In this document: positions 46,635-56,405 of the stretch, in pieces
How the letters are laid out: every line of letters starts with the position of its first letter
Position numbering within the stretch: position 1 is the first letter of the stretch
NCBI RefSeq assembly: GCF_003268005.1
Contig: NZ_CP014213.1
Span: forward strand, 2,129,501-2,193,500
Direction: 5' to 3'
DNA length: 64,000 nt
Source of the DNA: Methanosphaera sp. BMS
GTDB lineage: Archaea > Methanobacteriota > Methanobacteria > Methanobacteriales > Methanobacteriaceae
Notes under the pieces: model-generated
Seen by the model: the letters and a program-made list of their open reading frames with translations, nothing else
Told to the model about the DNA's origin: nothing
Databases searched by the model: none
Position numbers and translations under genes: made by a program

Positions 46635-47252
46635 ATGAAAGTAGCTTTAATACCGGAGGGCGGCGTGTTAATTACAAACCTGATTTTTAAAAATGGACAC
46701 ACTCCCCTACAAATGTATGAAATGACACCTGAAAAGGCAAGAAAAAAAGATCCATATGATGAGGAGTTAATAGATTATGACTCACCGTTGTATAATTTAA
46801 CTGGTAGATTAGTACAGGCAGGAAATAAATATGTCTCCAATGAGGTGCCGTCGGCCATTAAAGGAAGACTTTCATTGGCAGAGCATATCCTTCGGGAAGC
46901 AGAAGCAGTAATAGTATTGGGAAGAGCACCTAAAAATAGGACACGAATGTATGATAGATTAAACAGTACAATACTACTTTATGGTGGAGTCGGTAGAGGT
47001 AACTTTCCCAAATACCTTCTATATCTTCTTAGAAAAAAGAATGTTCCACGATTGGAGATGGCATATCCGACCAATCGTGATGAATTAATAAAACTGTTTG
47101 AAAGGACAAATACATTCCTCCAAAATCTTGAAAATTATCCTAATGATTACGTGTCTAATACGGATAATCTAACTACAGATGCGGTGCCCTATAAAAAAAG
47201 GATTTCAGTTAATGAGTTTGAGAGTATAGTAAAGGAAAATAATGTGAATTAA
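46635..47252 (+). CDS. DUF2112 / methanogenesis marker protein 5-like
   Basis: A 205-residue soluble protein. The start KVALIPEGGVLITNLIFKNGHTPL and the block AEAVIVLGRAPKNRTRMYDRLN resemble my memory of methanogenesis marker protein 5 (DUF2112), which has a Rossmann-like layout. RNDE and GGVGRGNFPKYLLYLL follow. Role unknown; conserved in methanogens. The assignment is from recall of the N-terminal pattern and is not certain. No clear ribosome binding site; divergent from leuC. Confidence 0.6.
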   Translation: MKVALIPEGGVLITNLIFKNGHTPLQMYEMTPEKARKKDPYDEELIDYDSPLYNLTGRLVQAGNKYVSNEVPSAIKGRLSLAEHILREAEAVIVLGRAPKNRTRMYDRLNSTILLYGGVGRGNFPKYLLYLLRKKNVPRLEMAYPTNRDELIKLFERTNTFLQNLENYPNDYVSNTDNLTTDAVPYKKRISVNEFESIVKENNVN

Positions 47253-47726
47253 CTGTTATATATATAGGGGTTTTAAATTAGGGGTATTAACCACCATCAT
47301 TTTTAAATCTTTATTTTTCATTGACTGTTTTGTCATAGATTTGTTAATCCAAAAGAATATGTATTACATAAAATATATTTATTATTATATTATATTGTTT
47401 AGTATAATAGTTGTATAATTAAAAATTATAATAAAATAAAATATATATGCTATAAATTATAAATTATTTAAACATATATAACGTGAAAGTTATATTATAT
47501 AATACTTATCATGAGCTAACATAAAGGTATTTATATTAAAGTTACAAAAAGTTAAACATAAAAATTTACATATATTATATATAATGATTATAATAATTTT
47601 TCACATGAGACAATAAATGTTTCATTTACTAAAATATAACTCATAACTTTTTTACACAAATCACGATTATTAAATAATTTAATAATAAAACCCGAAAGTC
47701 GAACGCAAACATTAAGGAGGGATAAA
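47253..47726. other. Promoter region of rpa
   Basis: About 475 bases of extremely AT-rich DNA. TATA-like stretches at about 47471 and 47567. AAGGAGGG precedes the rpa start. No ORF or RNA gene is supported. Confidence 0.5.
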
Positions 47727-50111
47727 ATGAATCCTGACGATGAAAAATACTTCAAAGAACGATATCAAGAAATCAAAGATAAAGTTGAATATAAGGAGTT
47801 CTTGCAAAGTATTGATGAAATAATAGAAGAAAATGAAGAAGATCCATTCATTACATTGGATCAGGTAGTCTCCATGGCAATAGAAAAATATGCCGGAAGA
47901 CAAAACATACAACAGACACATACAAACCAAGTACAAAACATCTCCTCACTCATAGAGGGAAACGGCAACATCAGTATACAGGGAAGATTGCTTGCAATAT
48001 CAAACATAAAAACATTCACAACCAAAAAAGGACGTGAAGGAAAAGTGGCAAATCTAACCGTAGAAGATGCAACCGGTAAAATAAGAGTAGTAATGTGGAC
48101 AGACAATATGAAATACATGAATCGTATTGAAGAAGGAAACATTATAAAAGTCACAAACCTCGAGGTAAGAAAAGGATATACAGGGGACTTGGAAGTACAG
48201 ATGAGGCCAAACTCCGCAATACAGGTAATGCCCGAAGAGGTAGCACCTGACTTACCTGCATATGAGGAAAAAATCACAAACCTTGAGGACATAACCGAAG
48301 ATGGTGAATATAACGTTATCGTAAGAATAACCAAGATATCAACACTCAGGGAAATACAGAAGGATGATAAAACATTACAGATAATAACATTGGACATCAT
48401 GGATAAGACCGGTTCAATGGAGTTTACCCTATGGAACAATGATACAAAACTGGTTGAAACACTTGAACTTAAGGAAAACGATACCATCAAAATCATTAAG
48501 GCAAGGGCAAACACCCGATATGAACAGGTATCATTATCCAATAGCTGGAACGGTAGAATAGTAAAAGGAGACTATGACCTGCCGGAATTCAAACAGGAAA
48601 TACTCAAACTGGACCAGGCAAAATCCGAACAGGAAAATGTATGCGTCATAGGAGTAATAACAAAAGTATATGACACAATAACATTTGAAAAAAGTGACGG
48701 ATCAACAGGTCAGGTAAGAAGTATAGAAATAACCGATGATACCGATTCAATAAGGGTAACACTCTGGAATAAGGAAACAGAAATACTCATGAACAAAGGC
48801 GACATCATAAAGATAGAGGGAGCAAACGTTGAATTTGACGACTACTCAGGTGACAGACACAGACTAAACACCGGATGGAATGCCGCCATAGTCATCAATC
48901 CTGAAATCGACGATGAGTTACGTCAAAAACTATCTGATGTATCAAATGTAGGCATCGTAAAAATAAGTGATGTTCTTGACATCAATCAGGATGAGGGAAG
49001 AGAAGTTGACGTTCTCGGAAGAATACTTGCAATAGCAGATATAAGACAATTCCAAAGAGTCGATGGAACTGACGGTAAGGTAAGAAGCATTGACCTGGCC
49101 GATGAGACAGGAGTAGTCAGAACATCCCTATGGGATGAAAAATCAGAAATAACCCAAAAACTGGGAGATGCAATTAAAATCGAGAATGCACGTACAAGAC
49201 TTGGACAAAATACCATGGAGTTAAGTGTAGGCAGATCATCACGAATAGCTGTTCCATCAGATGAGGAAATAGAAAATCTTCCATCTTATGAACAACTGGA
49301 GATGGACAGATACAATGACCGGACAATCAGTCAGCTGGAGGAAAACGAGCAGAACGTGAAACTTCGTGTAAGGGTGACAAACATCAATGAAGTAAACACA
49401 TTTACCCGAACTGATGGCCGGGACGGAAGAGTAAGGTCAGTAAACGTTGCAGATGAAACTGGTGAAATACAGGTATCCCTATGGGATGATGACACGGACA
49501 TATCCTTCGTGGAGGGATCCGCCCTAATCATAGAAAATCCATCAATAACATCACAACAGAATCATCTAAGACTATCCATCACAAACAGTTCAACAATCAG
49601 AAAGGCAAGACAGGATGAAGCAGAGGCAATGCTTTCCATGAGGGAAATTGAAGCCAAGTTGTTTGTTGAAAAATACATTGAGGATATTGAAGAAGAGGAT
49701 GCTCATATAAAAGTCAAAGCAACAATCGAGCAGATTAATGGTGACAAGATACTATATGCAATGTGTCCAAACTGTAACAAACGAATAACACAAAGTGAGG
49801 AAGGATACATTTGTGACATATGCGGTGAGAAAATAGAAAATCCTGACTATCTGATGATAATCTCATGCGTACTTCAGGATGAAACCGGAACGGTATCTGC
49901 AACATTCTTCAGAAAACAGGCTGAAGACTTGATAGGTGCAAGTACTCAGGATGTAATTGAGATATTTGAACAAACAGGTGATGAAACTTCAATGGCCTCC
50001 AGAATTGAAGATCTGATTGGTCATGAAGTAACAATAATAGCCGATTCAACATACAATGAATATGAAGAAGACATCAGATTAAACGTAAGAAAAACAATAA
50101 TAGTAACATAA
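47727..50111 (+). CDS. Replication protein A, multi-OB-fold single-strand DNA-binding protein
   Basis: Coats single-stranded DNA in replication and repair. At 794 residues it carries five successive OB folds, each recognisable by a G(R/K)VRSxxxxDxTGxxxxxLW-type strand: VANLTVEDATGKIRVVMW (about 115), LDIMDKTGSMEFTLW, IEITDDTDSIRVTLW, IDLADETGVVRTSLW and VNVADETGEIQVSLW. A sixth, zinc-bearing OB domain follows, with CPNCNKR...CDICGEK near 680-700. The N-terminal 70 residues are helical. AAGGAGGG precedes ATG. radA follows by 31 bases, so RPA and recombinase are co-expressed. Confidence 0.93.
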   Translation: MNPDDEKYFKERYQEIKDKVEYKEFLQSIDEIIEENEEDPFITLDQVVSMAIEKYAGRQNIQQTHTNQVQNISSLIEGNGNISIQGRLLAISNIKTFTTKKGREGKVANLTVEDATGKIRVVMWTDNMKYMNRIEEGNIIKVTNLEVRKGYTGDLEVQMRPNSAIQVMPEEVAPDLPAYEEKITNLEDITEDGEYNVIVRITKISTLREIQKDDKTLQIITLDIMDKTGSMEFTLWNNDTKLVETLELKENDTIKIIKARANTRYEQVSLSNSWNGRIVKGDYDLPEFKQEILKLDQAKSEQENVCVIGVITKVYDTITFEKSDGSTGQVRSIEITDDTDSIRVTLWNKETEILMNKGDIIKIEGANVEFDDYSGDRHRLNTGWNAAIVINPEIDDELRQKLSDVSNVGIVKISDVLDINQDEGREVDVLGRILAIADIRQFQRVDGTDGKVRSIDLADETGVVRTSLWDEKSEITQKLGDAIKIENARTRLGQNTMELSVGRSSRIAVPSDEEIENLPSYEQLEMDRYNDRTISQLEENEQNVKLRVRVTNINEVNTFTRTDGRDGRVRSVNVADETGEIQVSLWDDDTDISFVEGSALIIENPSITSQQNHLRLSITNSSTIRKARQDEAEAMLSMREIEAKLFVEKYIEDIEEEDAHIKVKATIEQINGDKILYAMCPNCNKRITQSEEGYICDICGEKIENPDYLMIISCVLQDETGTVSATFFRKQAEDLIGASTQDVIEIFEQTGDETSMASRIEDLIGHEVTIIADSTYNEYEEDIRLNVRKTIIVT

Positions 50112-50142
50112 AATTTAAAACAAATAATAATGGAGAGATAAT

Positions 50143-51078
50143 ATGGCAGAATTAGAAGATTTACCTAGTGTAGGAGAAAAAACAGCACAAAAATTAAGAG
50201 ATGCAGGTTTCGGAGACATGATGAGATTGGCTACTGCCACACCTAAAGAGCTCAGTGTAAAGGTTGAAATAGGTGAAGGGGTAGCAGCTAAAGTAATTGA
50301 AGCAGCAAGAAAAGCAGAAAAAATAGACTTTGAAACAGCATTTGAGGTAATGGAAAGACGTGAAGATGTTGGAAGAATTACCACAGGAGCTAAAGGATTG
50401 GATGAACTTATTGGTGGTGGAGTGGAAACACAGTCAATCACTGAAGTTTATGGTGAGTTCGGTTCAGGTAAAAGTCAGATATCTCATGAATTAGCCGTAA
50501 CCACACAACTTCCTGTAGAAGAGGGTGGACTTGATGGGGATGTAGTATTCATCGATACAGAAAACACATTCAGGCCGGAAAGAATACAACAAATAGCAGA
50601 AGGATTTGGATTAAATGTTGAAGAGGTACTTAGAAGAATCCATGTGGCCCGGGCTTTCAACAGCAGTCATCAAATGCTGATGGCAGATAAGATTAACGAA
50701 TTAATTCAGAGGGATATACCGGTTAAGCTTATAGTGGTTGATTCACTGATGGCTCACTTCAGGGCAGAATACGTTGGCCGTGAATCACTTGCAACACGTC
50801 AGCAGAAACTTAACCAACACCTGCACACTCTACAGACAATAGCCAACACATATAACGTTGCAGTACTCATAACCAACCAGGTACAGTCAAAACCTGATGC
50901 ATTCTTCGGAACGCCTACCAAGGCAGTTGGTGGTCACGTTTTAGGTCACGCATCAACATACAGGATATTGCTTAAGAAGGGATTGTCCGGTAAAAGAATT
51001 GCACGATTAGTAGACAGTCCTCATCTTCCTGAAGGAGAAGCAGTATTTAAAGTAACCACCGAAGGATTAATAGATTAA
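50143..51078 (+). CDS. radA: DNA repair and recombination protein RadA
   Basis: Archaeal RecA/Rad51 recombinase that forms filaments on single-stranded DNA and carries out strand exchange. The N-terminal helix-hairpin-helix domain (1-60) has [18 protein letters not shown]. The ATPase core has Walker [10 protein letters not shown] (about 103-111), Walker [12 protein letters not shown] and the DNA-binding loop [15 protein letters not shown]. 311 residues is usual, with no intein. GGAGAGAT precedes ATG. Confidence 0.97.
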   Translation: MAELEDLPSVGEKTAQKLRDAGFGDMMRLATATPKELSVKVEIGEGVAAKVIEAARKAEKIDFETAFEVMERREDVGRITTGAKGLDELIGGGVETQSITEVYGEFGSGKSQISHELAVTTQLPVEEGGLDGDVVFIDTENTFRPERIQQIAEGFGLNVEEVLRRIHVARAFNSSHQMLMADKINELIQRDIPVKLIVVDSLMAHFRAEYVGRESLATRQQKLNQHLHTLQTIANTYNVAVLITNQVQSKPDAFFGTPTKAVGGHVLGHASTYRILLKKGLSGKRIARLVDSPHLPEGEAVFKVTTEGLID

Positions 51079-51121
51079 TTTTTATTAATCATTTTTTCAA
51101 TTCTTTTTTCAAGTGATTTTA

Positions 51122-51376
51122 ATGAATTCTGATATAATAAATACTTTATTTTCAAATATTGACAAAATTCACACAACACAAATGGGCATTGGCCGCATTA
51201 AAAGAAACCTGAAGCTTGACTTGGATGATGGGGATGTTGTGGATTATTGTATAAAGAGAATTAGTGAATATGATGAGGTAGTATTAAAGGGTAAAAATTA
51301 TTATATTCACGTGGATGACATGATTTTTACGGTTAACAAGAACTCATTTACAATAATAACCGCCCATCTCAAATAA
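51122..51376 (+). CDS. DUF3781 family protein
   Basis: An 84-residue protein. IHTTQMGIGRIKRNLKL (about 19-35), then VVDYCIKRI and VLKGKNYYIHVDD, match the DUF3781 pattern of small proteins found in many bacteria and some archaea; their function is unknown. GTGAT places ATG 51122 as the start; the GTG at 51113 is part of that site. It lies 44 bases past radA, so co-transcription is possible. Confidence 0.75.
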   Translation: MNSDIINTLFSNIDKIHTTQMGIGRIKRNLKLDLDDGDVVDYCIKRISEYDEVVLKGKNYYIHVDDMIFTVNKNSFTIITAHLK

Positions 51377-51537
51377 CGTTATTTTTTTCAATATAATTTA
51401 ATCTTATAACTTTTATTACAACCATTTTTAACAATATCCTGGAATACCTGCCTATTTCAATAACAAATTCGTTGTCCTAAATATTAATTAAACTAGAAAT
51501 AGATAAATAATAGCAACAAATAAAAAGATAGATTACT

Positions 51538-52437
51538 ATGACAGCTTCATTTGAAATCATATTGGTACCTACAATAATGATAATGGTAGGATTATTTTTA
51601 AAACATTTTAATTTCCTAGATTCAAGTGATAGCCAAGTATTAAATAAGATTGTTGTAAACATCGCACTGCCCTGTCTTATATTTATCAACCTGTCTAAAG
51701 CTACCATCAACCCCGATGTCATGGTCCTACCGGTAACTGCAATATTCTTAGTATTCACGACGGCAGTGATGGCATATATCTATTCCAGATTCAGAAACTA
51801 TTCCAAAAGCACCACATGGACGATAATTCTGGCTTCATCCATGATGAACACTGCATTTATAGGCTACCCTGTAATAATGGGAGTGCTTGGAAATGAGGGT
51901 TTCATATCATCAATATTTTATGACATGGCAATGGCATTGATGTTTGTATTATATGCAATGATACTTGTAGGAGTATTTGGTGGAAACAAACGACAGGTAA
52001 TCCGTGACGGATTAACATTCATGCCATTATGGGCAGTGCTGTTTGCATTGATATTCAATTTCTTTAACATTGAATTGGGCTATGTATTGGAAACATCACT
52101 CGGGTATCTGTCTCAAGCTACCATACCACTTATCATGTTGTCATTGGGGTTAACGTTGGACTTGAATTCAGTAAAGTCCAACATATCCGATACGGCATTC
52201 ATATTGTTCACAAGACTATTGTTTGCACCAATTTTAATATTGATAATTTATAAAGCATTGGATATCCAATCATTAGTATATCATGTTGCAGTCCTTGACT
52301 CAGCCATGCCCATTGCAATGAATTGTCTGGTATTGTCTATCAACTATGATTTGGATAACGAACTGATGGCCAGTGCCATATTTTTATCAACAATACTCTG
52401 TGTTGTAACATTAACATTATTCATAACATTTATGTAA
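51538..52437 (+). CDS. AEC-family transporter, copy 1
   Basis: Auxin-efflux-carrier-family permease with about ten membrane helices in 299 residues. Family patterns: LVPTIMIMVGLFLKHFNFL, VLNKIVVNIALPCLIFINLS near 38-57, and SSMMNTAFIGYPVIMGVLG. Bacterial relatives export malate, malonate or other organic acids. The next gene is a close paralogue, and both share NYSK(S/K)TTWTI, so this is a tandem duplication. Substrate unknown. The ribosome binding site is weak. Confidence 0.88.
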   Translation: MTASFEIILVPTIMIMVGLFLKHFNFLDSSDSQVLNKIVVNIALPCLIFINLSKATINPDVMVLPVTAIFLVFTTAVMAYIYSRFRNYSKSTTWTIILASSMMNTAFIGYPVIMGVLGNEGFISSIFYDMAMALMFVLYAMILVGVFGGNKRQVIRDGLTFMPLWAVLFALIFNFFNIELGYVLETSLGYLSQATIPLIMLSLGLTLDLNSVKSNISDTAFILFTRLLFAPILILIIYKALDIQSLVYHVAVLDSAMPIAMNCLVLSINYDLDNELMASAIFLSTILCVVTLTLFITFM

Positions 52438-52455
52438 AATAGGGAGGTTTAAAAA

Positions 52456-53358
52456 TTGCCAAGTTCATTGGAAGTAATACTTGTCCCCACTTTTATGATC
52501 ATTGTAGGGTTAATGCTTAAGCGATTGTCAATTCTTGAATCATCAGACAGTAAACTTTTAACCAAGATTGTATTGAACATATCCCTTCCGGCATTGATAT
52601 TTGTCAACCTTTCAAAAGCTGACATAACAGGGGACATGCTTATCTTACCTGTAATGGGATTGCTTTTAAGTTTCATGTTGCTATGTACGGCATATTTCTA
52701 TAGCAGATTCAGGAATTATTCAAAGAAGACCACCTGGACTATCATGATTGCATCCTCCATGATGAACACGGGATTTATCGGATTTCCCGTATCATTGGGT
52801 GTTTTTGGCAATGCCGGATTTTTGCACGCAATTTTCTATGATCTGTCTACAACGATACTCTTTATTGTATATGGGATGATTCTGGTTAAGGAGTTTGGCG
52901 GAGATAGACAGGATATATTAAGGCAGTCGGTTAAGTTTGTACCATTATGGGCAGTAATATTTGCATTGATATTCAATGTATTTAACATTCCAATATTTGA
53001 CTTGGCAGGAAGCATACTTGATTATTTTGCCGATTCAACCATTCCCCTTATCATGCTGTCATTGGGTTTAACCATTGACTTCAATGCAATTGGCCGCAGC
53101 ATCGGTGATTCACTGTTTGTATCGTTTGTCAAGTTGGTCTTATCGCCTTGTATTATCTTCGTAATCTTATCTTTATTGCATATAGGAGGCATGACGTTCA
53201 ATGTTGCAATTCTCGAGGCTGGAATGTCTACTGCCATGAATGCACTGGTACTGGCCATTACTTATGACTTGGATGTTAAGCTTATGAGCAGTCTCATATT
53301 CACAAATGTCATTTTAAGCCTGTTTACATTGACGGCCATCATATCTTTTTTACTCTAA
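52456..53358 (+). CDS. AEC-family transporter, copy 2
   Basis: Paralogue of the gene 18 bases upstream, also about ten membrane helices in 300 residues. LVPTFMIIVGLMLKRL, LLTKIVLNISLPALIFVNLS, and SSMMNTGFIGFPVSLGVFG align block by block with copy 1. Starts at TTG, set by GGAGGT 8 bases ahead. Two adjacent carriers may form a heteromer or take different substrates; sequence does not say. Confidence 0.88.
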   Translation: MPSSLEVILVPTFMIIVGLMLKRLSILESSDSKLLTKIVLNISLPALIFVNLSKADITGDMLILPVMGLLLSFMLLCTAYFYSRFRNYSKKTTWTIMIASSMMNTGFIGFPVSLGVFGNAGFLHAIFYDLSTTILFIVYGMILVKEFGGDRQDILRQSVKFVPLWAVIFALIFNVFNIPIFDLAGSILDYFADSTIPLIMLSLGLTIDFNAIGRSIGDSLFVSFVKLVLSPCIIFVILSLLHIGGMTFNVAILEAGMSTAMNALVLAITYDLDVKLMSSLIFTNVILSLFTLTAIISFLL

Positions 53359-53462
53359 TTTTTTTTTAAAAAAAATTATTAATATTACTTTTTTCATAAA
53401 TAACACTTAATTTAATTTGCATCTATTAAACATAATCTTAATTATCCAGGGAGGTTTTTATT

Positions 53463-56201
53463 ATTATTTCAAGAAATAAACTATCAGTAACATTGTTTGT
53501 AATTATTCTATTCTTATTTGCAGGTAGTGTTGCCGCCACAGAATCACAAAACAATGTAACTGCCGGTGATAATGCCGTAAAGTTGGATGTTGAGGATAAT
53601 TCAATCATAACTGCAAAAAACAGTGTGGATATCAGTCATTCAAATATTGAATCTATTGATAAATCATCAAAGAATATCAAAAGTGCAGGTTATTCGGTAA
53701 ACAATTATGAGGACATGTATAATTTAATAGCATCCAATATATCTCAGAAATCCATTGAAATAAACCTTAAGGGAAGCAGTAAATATGCACTGACAAAGCC
53801 GATAGTATTTAATAATAGTATCTATGCAAGCAGTATAACAATCAACGGTAATGGACACACGCTTGATGCAAAAAACAAGAACATATTCATGAACATATCC
53901 TATGCAAAGACAGTAACAATCAACAACTTAACCATTATCAACACTAACTATAAGAAGTCATCAACCTTTTCAAACAATGGTACGTTGACATTAAACAACT
54001 GCAACTTCACGGACAACTCCATTAAGGAGGGTGGATTGATATTCAACAGGGCCACCTTATACATGGATAATTGCCGTATAAGAAATAGCATTGATGATTT
54101 GGAGGAGTTTATAATCTCATATCCTAACGCTAAGGGTACAATCATAAACTATGGTGCTGCATATATCACAAACTCAAACATATCCAACATAGCATCAAGC
54201 AGTGCGTCATTTGTCGATAACTATGCATATCTATACTTGAAATCCAATTATTTGAATAATTCCGCTTCAGACTTTGGAAGCATAGTATCCCACATATATT
54301 CGGTTGCGGTAATGGAGGATAACATCTTCTCCAATTGTACGTCAACCTATGGCGGTGTTATATCAAATCATGCGGTTATAACGGTCAAAAATAACAAATT
54401 CTACTCAAACAGAGCATCCGTCGGAGGGGTATTGTATAATAATGGTAATGTAACATTTACATCCAATCTTTTAAGGGATAATGAGGCATCTCTTGCTGCC
54501 TGCATATATAATGAAGCATTTGCCGATAAGAATACGGGTGATGTTTACGGATTCATTAACTGTACTAAAAACACATTTACCTCCAACAAAGCCAGTATTG
54601 GTGCGGTACTGTCAAATTATGCAAGTGTCAACTTTGAGGATAATACGGTAAACGCTAACCTTGCAAGTGATGAGGCCTTCTTTGAAAACGATGGAAAAAG
54701 TGGGGGAACTGCCATTATAGATAACAATGCCTGGATGAATATACGTAACAATAAATTTAACTCAAATATTGCAAAAAGCTGTGCCGTGTTGTATAACAGG
54801 GGTAATGTGTCATTTGTAAAAAACAATCTGACAAGCAACCGTGTTTTGGATAATGATTCATTTGTCATAGAAAACAGTGGCCGGATAAATATCACGAATT
54901 CCTACTTCAACAACAATACCGACAACCTCAGGGACATGTTGATATATAGCAGTAATAAAAATTACAATATATCCGGAAACACCTACCTTAACAACAGGTT
55001 AAACAATAGCATAAAGACCTCCATTGTAAATAATACAATAAGGGTTCAAGTAAAATTAAGGGACATCTATAACTCAACAGTATACAATGGATCTGTTGTA
55101 TTATATTCAAATGGTCGCCTGAATAATAATGCTAGTCTAACTAATGGTGTGGCAAATGTGGACGTACTTACAAAAAATGTCTATAAAACAAACAACAACA
55201 TGACGCTAAATTATGTGTCCTTGGATAAACACTATCTCAACACGACAACCAACTTCAAATATAACTCCAACTTCACCTCTTATGTAACAGTAAACAATAT
55301 AAATGACGTTACTGCCGGATGCATACTCACAGTCACTGCAAACATCCTTGATAAGAACGGCAAACCGATTAATGAGGGACATGTCATATTTAAGTATAAC
55401 GGATTAACCATCAGGGATAACAGTTCCCAAACAGTAAAGGTGGATGTTAAAAATGGTAAAGTAACGTATAAGTATGCTATAGCAAACAATACCAAAACAT
55501 CTAATGCAACGATGGAAGTGGTATATACGGGAACTGCCCGATATGAGGAGTCCCGAATGATGAAAGACTTCAAGGTGATAAACAAGGCAACAATAGTAGT
55601 TACTACCAATCAGACAACCGTTAAGATGGATGAAAAGATAAAGTTTATAGCAACAGTCAAATGGGACTCTAAGGTGGTCACTAAAGGATTTGTAATATTT
55701 AAGATAAATGGTGTCACGGTAAAGGATGCTAAAAACAATACTGTCAAGGCATATCTTAAAAATGGTGTTGCCAGCTATGACTTTACAATACCTGACGGCT
55801 GGAGTGCAAAGCCAAATAAGCTGACGGCTGTATACTCTGAACTGACATATACCCGACTTGAGAATAAGACGTACTTTTCACTTAATAAAACGCAGTCACA
55901 TTTCAACCTGACAAACATAACCGGTAGACAAAACAAGACAGTTACTATTAAGGGTGGACTGCTTGATGAATATGATCATAGTGTATGTGGAACGTCGACG
56001 GCGATTATTAAAATCGATGGAGTAAGCTACTTAAATGATAATGGAAAGGTCAAGGTTTACGCTATTGTAAATGGTACTGTAAATATAAATTTCAGAGTAC
56101 CTGTTGATTTGAAAAAGGGCAATCATACAATTGAAGTGGTTACAGGTACAAGAAATGCATATATCGGTACGAGGACTAAAATAATCCTCACAGTACAATA
56201 A
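53463..56201 (+). CDS. Adhesin-like surface protein, probable ATT start
   Basis: A 912-residue secreted protein. The first 30 residues form a signal peptide (SRNKLSVTLFVIILFLFAGS, cut near SVAAT). Residues 110-520 are Asn-rich parallel beta-helix repeats; 570-912 hold about three Ig-like repeats with GKVTYKY or GVASYDF strands. There is no C-terminal membrane anchor. The only strong ribosome binding site, GGGAGGT (53449-53455), is followed by ATT codons at 53463 in frame, 7 bases on. The next standard start (TTG 53493) would cut the signal peptide in half. So initiation at ATT, or a start mutated from ATG, is likely. Confidence 0.8.
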   Translation: MISRNKLSVTLFVIILFLFAGSVAATESQNNVTAGDNAVKLDVEDNSIITAKNSVDISHSNIESIDKSSKNIKSAGYSVNNYEDMYNLIASNISQKSIEINLKGSSKYALTKPIVFNNSIYASSITINGNGHTLDAKNKNIFMNISYAKTVTINNLTIINTNYKKSSTFSNNGTLTLNNCNFTDNSIKEGGLIFNRATLYMDNCRIRNSIDDLEEFIISYPNAKGTIINYGAAYITNSNISNIASSSASFVDNYAYLYLKSNYLNNSASDFGSIVSHIYSVAVMEDNIFSNCTSTYGGVISNHAVITVKNNKFYSNRASVGGVLYNNGNVTFTSNLLRDNEASLAACIYNEAFADKNTGDVYGFINCTKNTFTSNKASIGAVLSNYASVNFEDNTVNANLASDEAFFENDGKSGGTAIIDNNAWMNIRNNKFNSNIAKSCAVLYNRGNVSFVKNNLTSNRVLDNDSFVIENSGRINITNSYFNNNTDNLRDMLIYSSNKNYNISGNTYLNNRLNNSIKTSIVNNTIRVQVKLRDIYNSTVYNGSVVLYSNGRLNNNASLTNGVANVDVLTKNVYKTNNNMTLNYVSLDKHYLNTTTNFKYNSNFTSYVTVNNINDVTAGCILTVTANILDKNGKPINEGHVIFKYNGLTIRDNSSQTVKVDVKNGKVTYKYAIANNTKTSNATMEVVYTGTARYEESRMMKDFKVINKATIVVTTNQTTVKMDEKIKFIATVKWDSKVVTKGFVIFKINGVTVKDAKNNTVKAYLKNGVASYDFTIPDGWSAKPNKLTAVYSELTYTRLENKTYFSLNKTQSHFNLTNITGRQNKTVTIKGGLLDEYDHSVCGTSTAIIKIDGVSYLNDNGKVKVYAIVNGTVNINFRVPVDLKKGNHTIEVVTGTRNAYIGTRTKIILTVQ

Positions 56202-56238
56202 TACTTTATTTTTTTTTATAGGTAATATTTGATAATAT

Positions 56239-56256
56239 ACGAACATTATAATTCGT
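56239..56256. promoter_or_regulatory. Dyad upstream of the hdrA TATA box
   Basis: ACGAA-8 bases-TTCGT, with a further TTCGAA at 56262-56267. TATA-like TTTATATATG lies at 56278-56287. Position upstream of TATA suits an activator or BRE-proximal site. Short arms make it uncertain. Confidence 0.35.
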
Positions 56257-56277
56257 TTTTATTCGAACAATAATAAA

Positions 56278-56287
56278 CTTTATATAT
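56278..56287 (+). promoter_or_regulatory. hdrA TATA box
   Basis: TTTATATATG about 120 bases before the hdrA start, implying a leader of roughly 95 nt. Confidence 0.5.
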
Positions 56288-56405
56288 GATAATCTATTAA
56301 CCTTACATTATAGGATATAATTGTTAAATTTTTAACTAATTAACAACAAATTTTTAAACTTAAAATATTAAAAGATAATAATCTTTGTTAAATAGGTGAT
56401 TTAAC

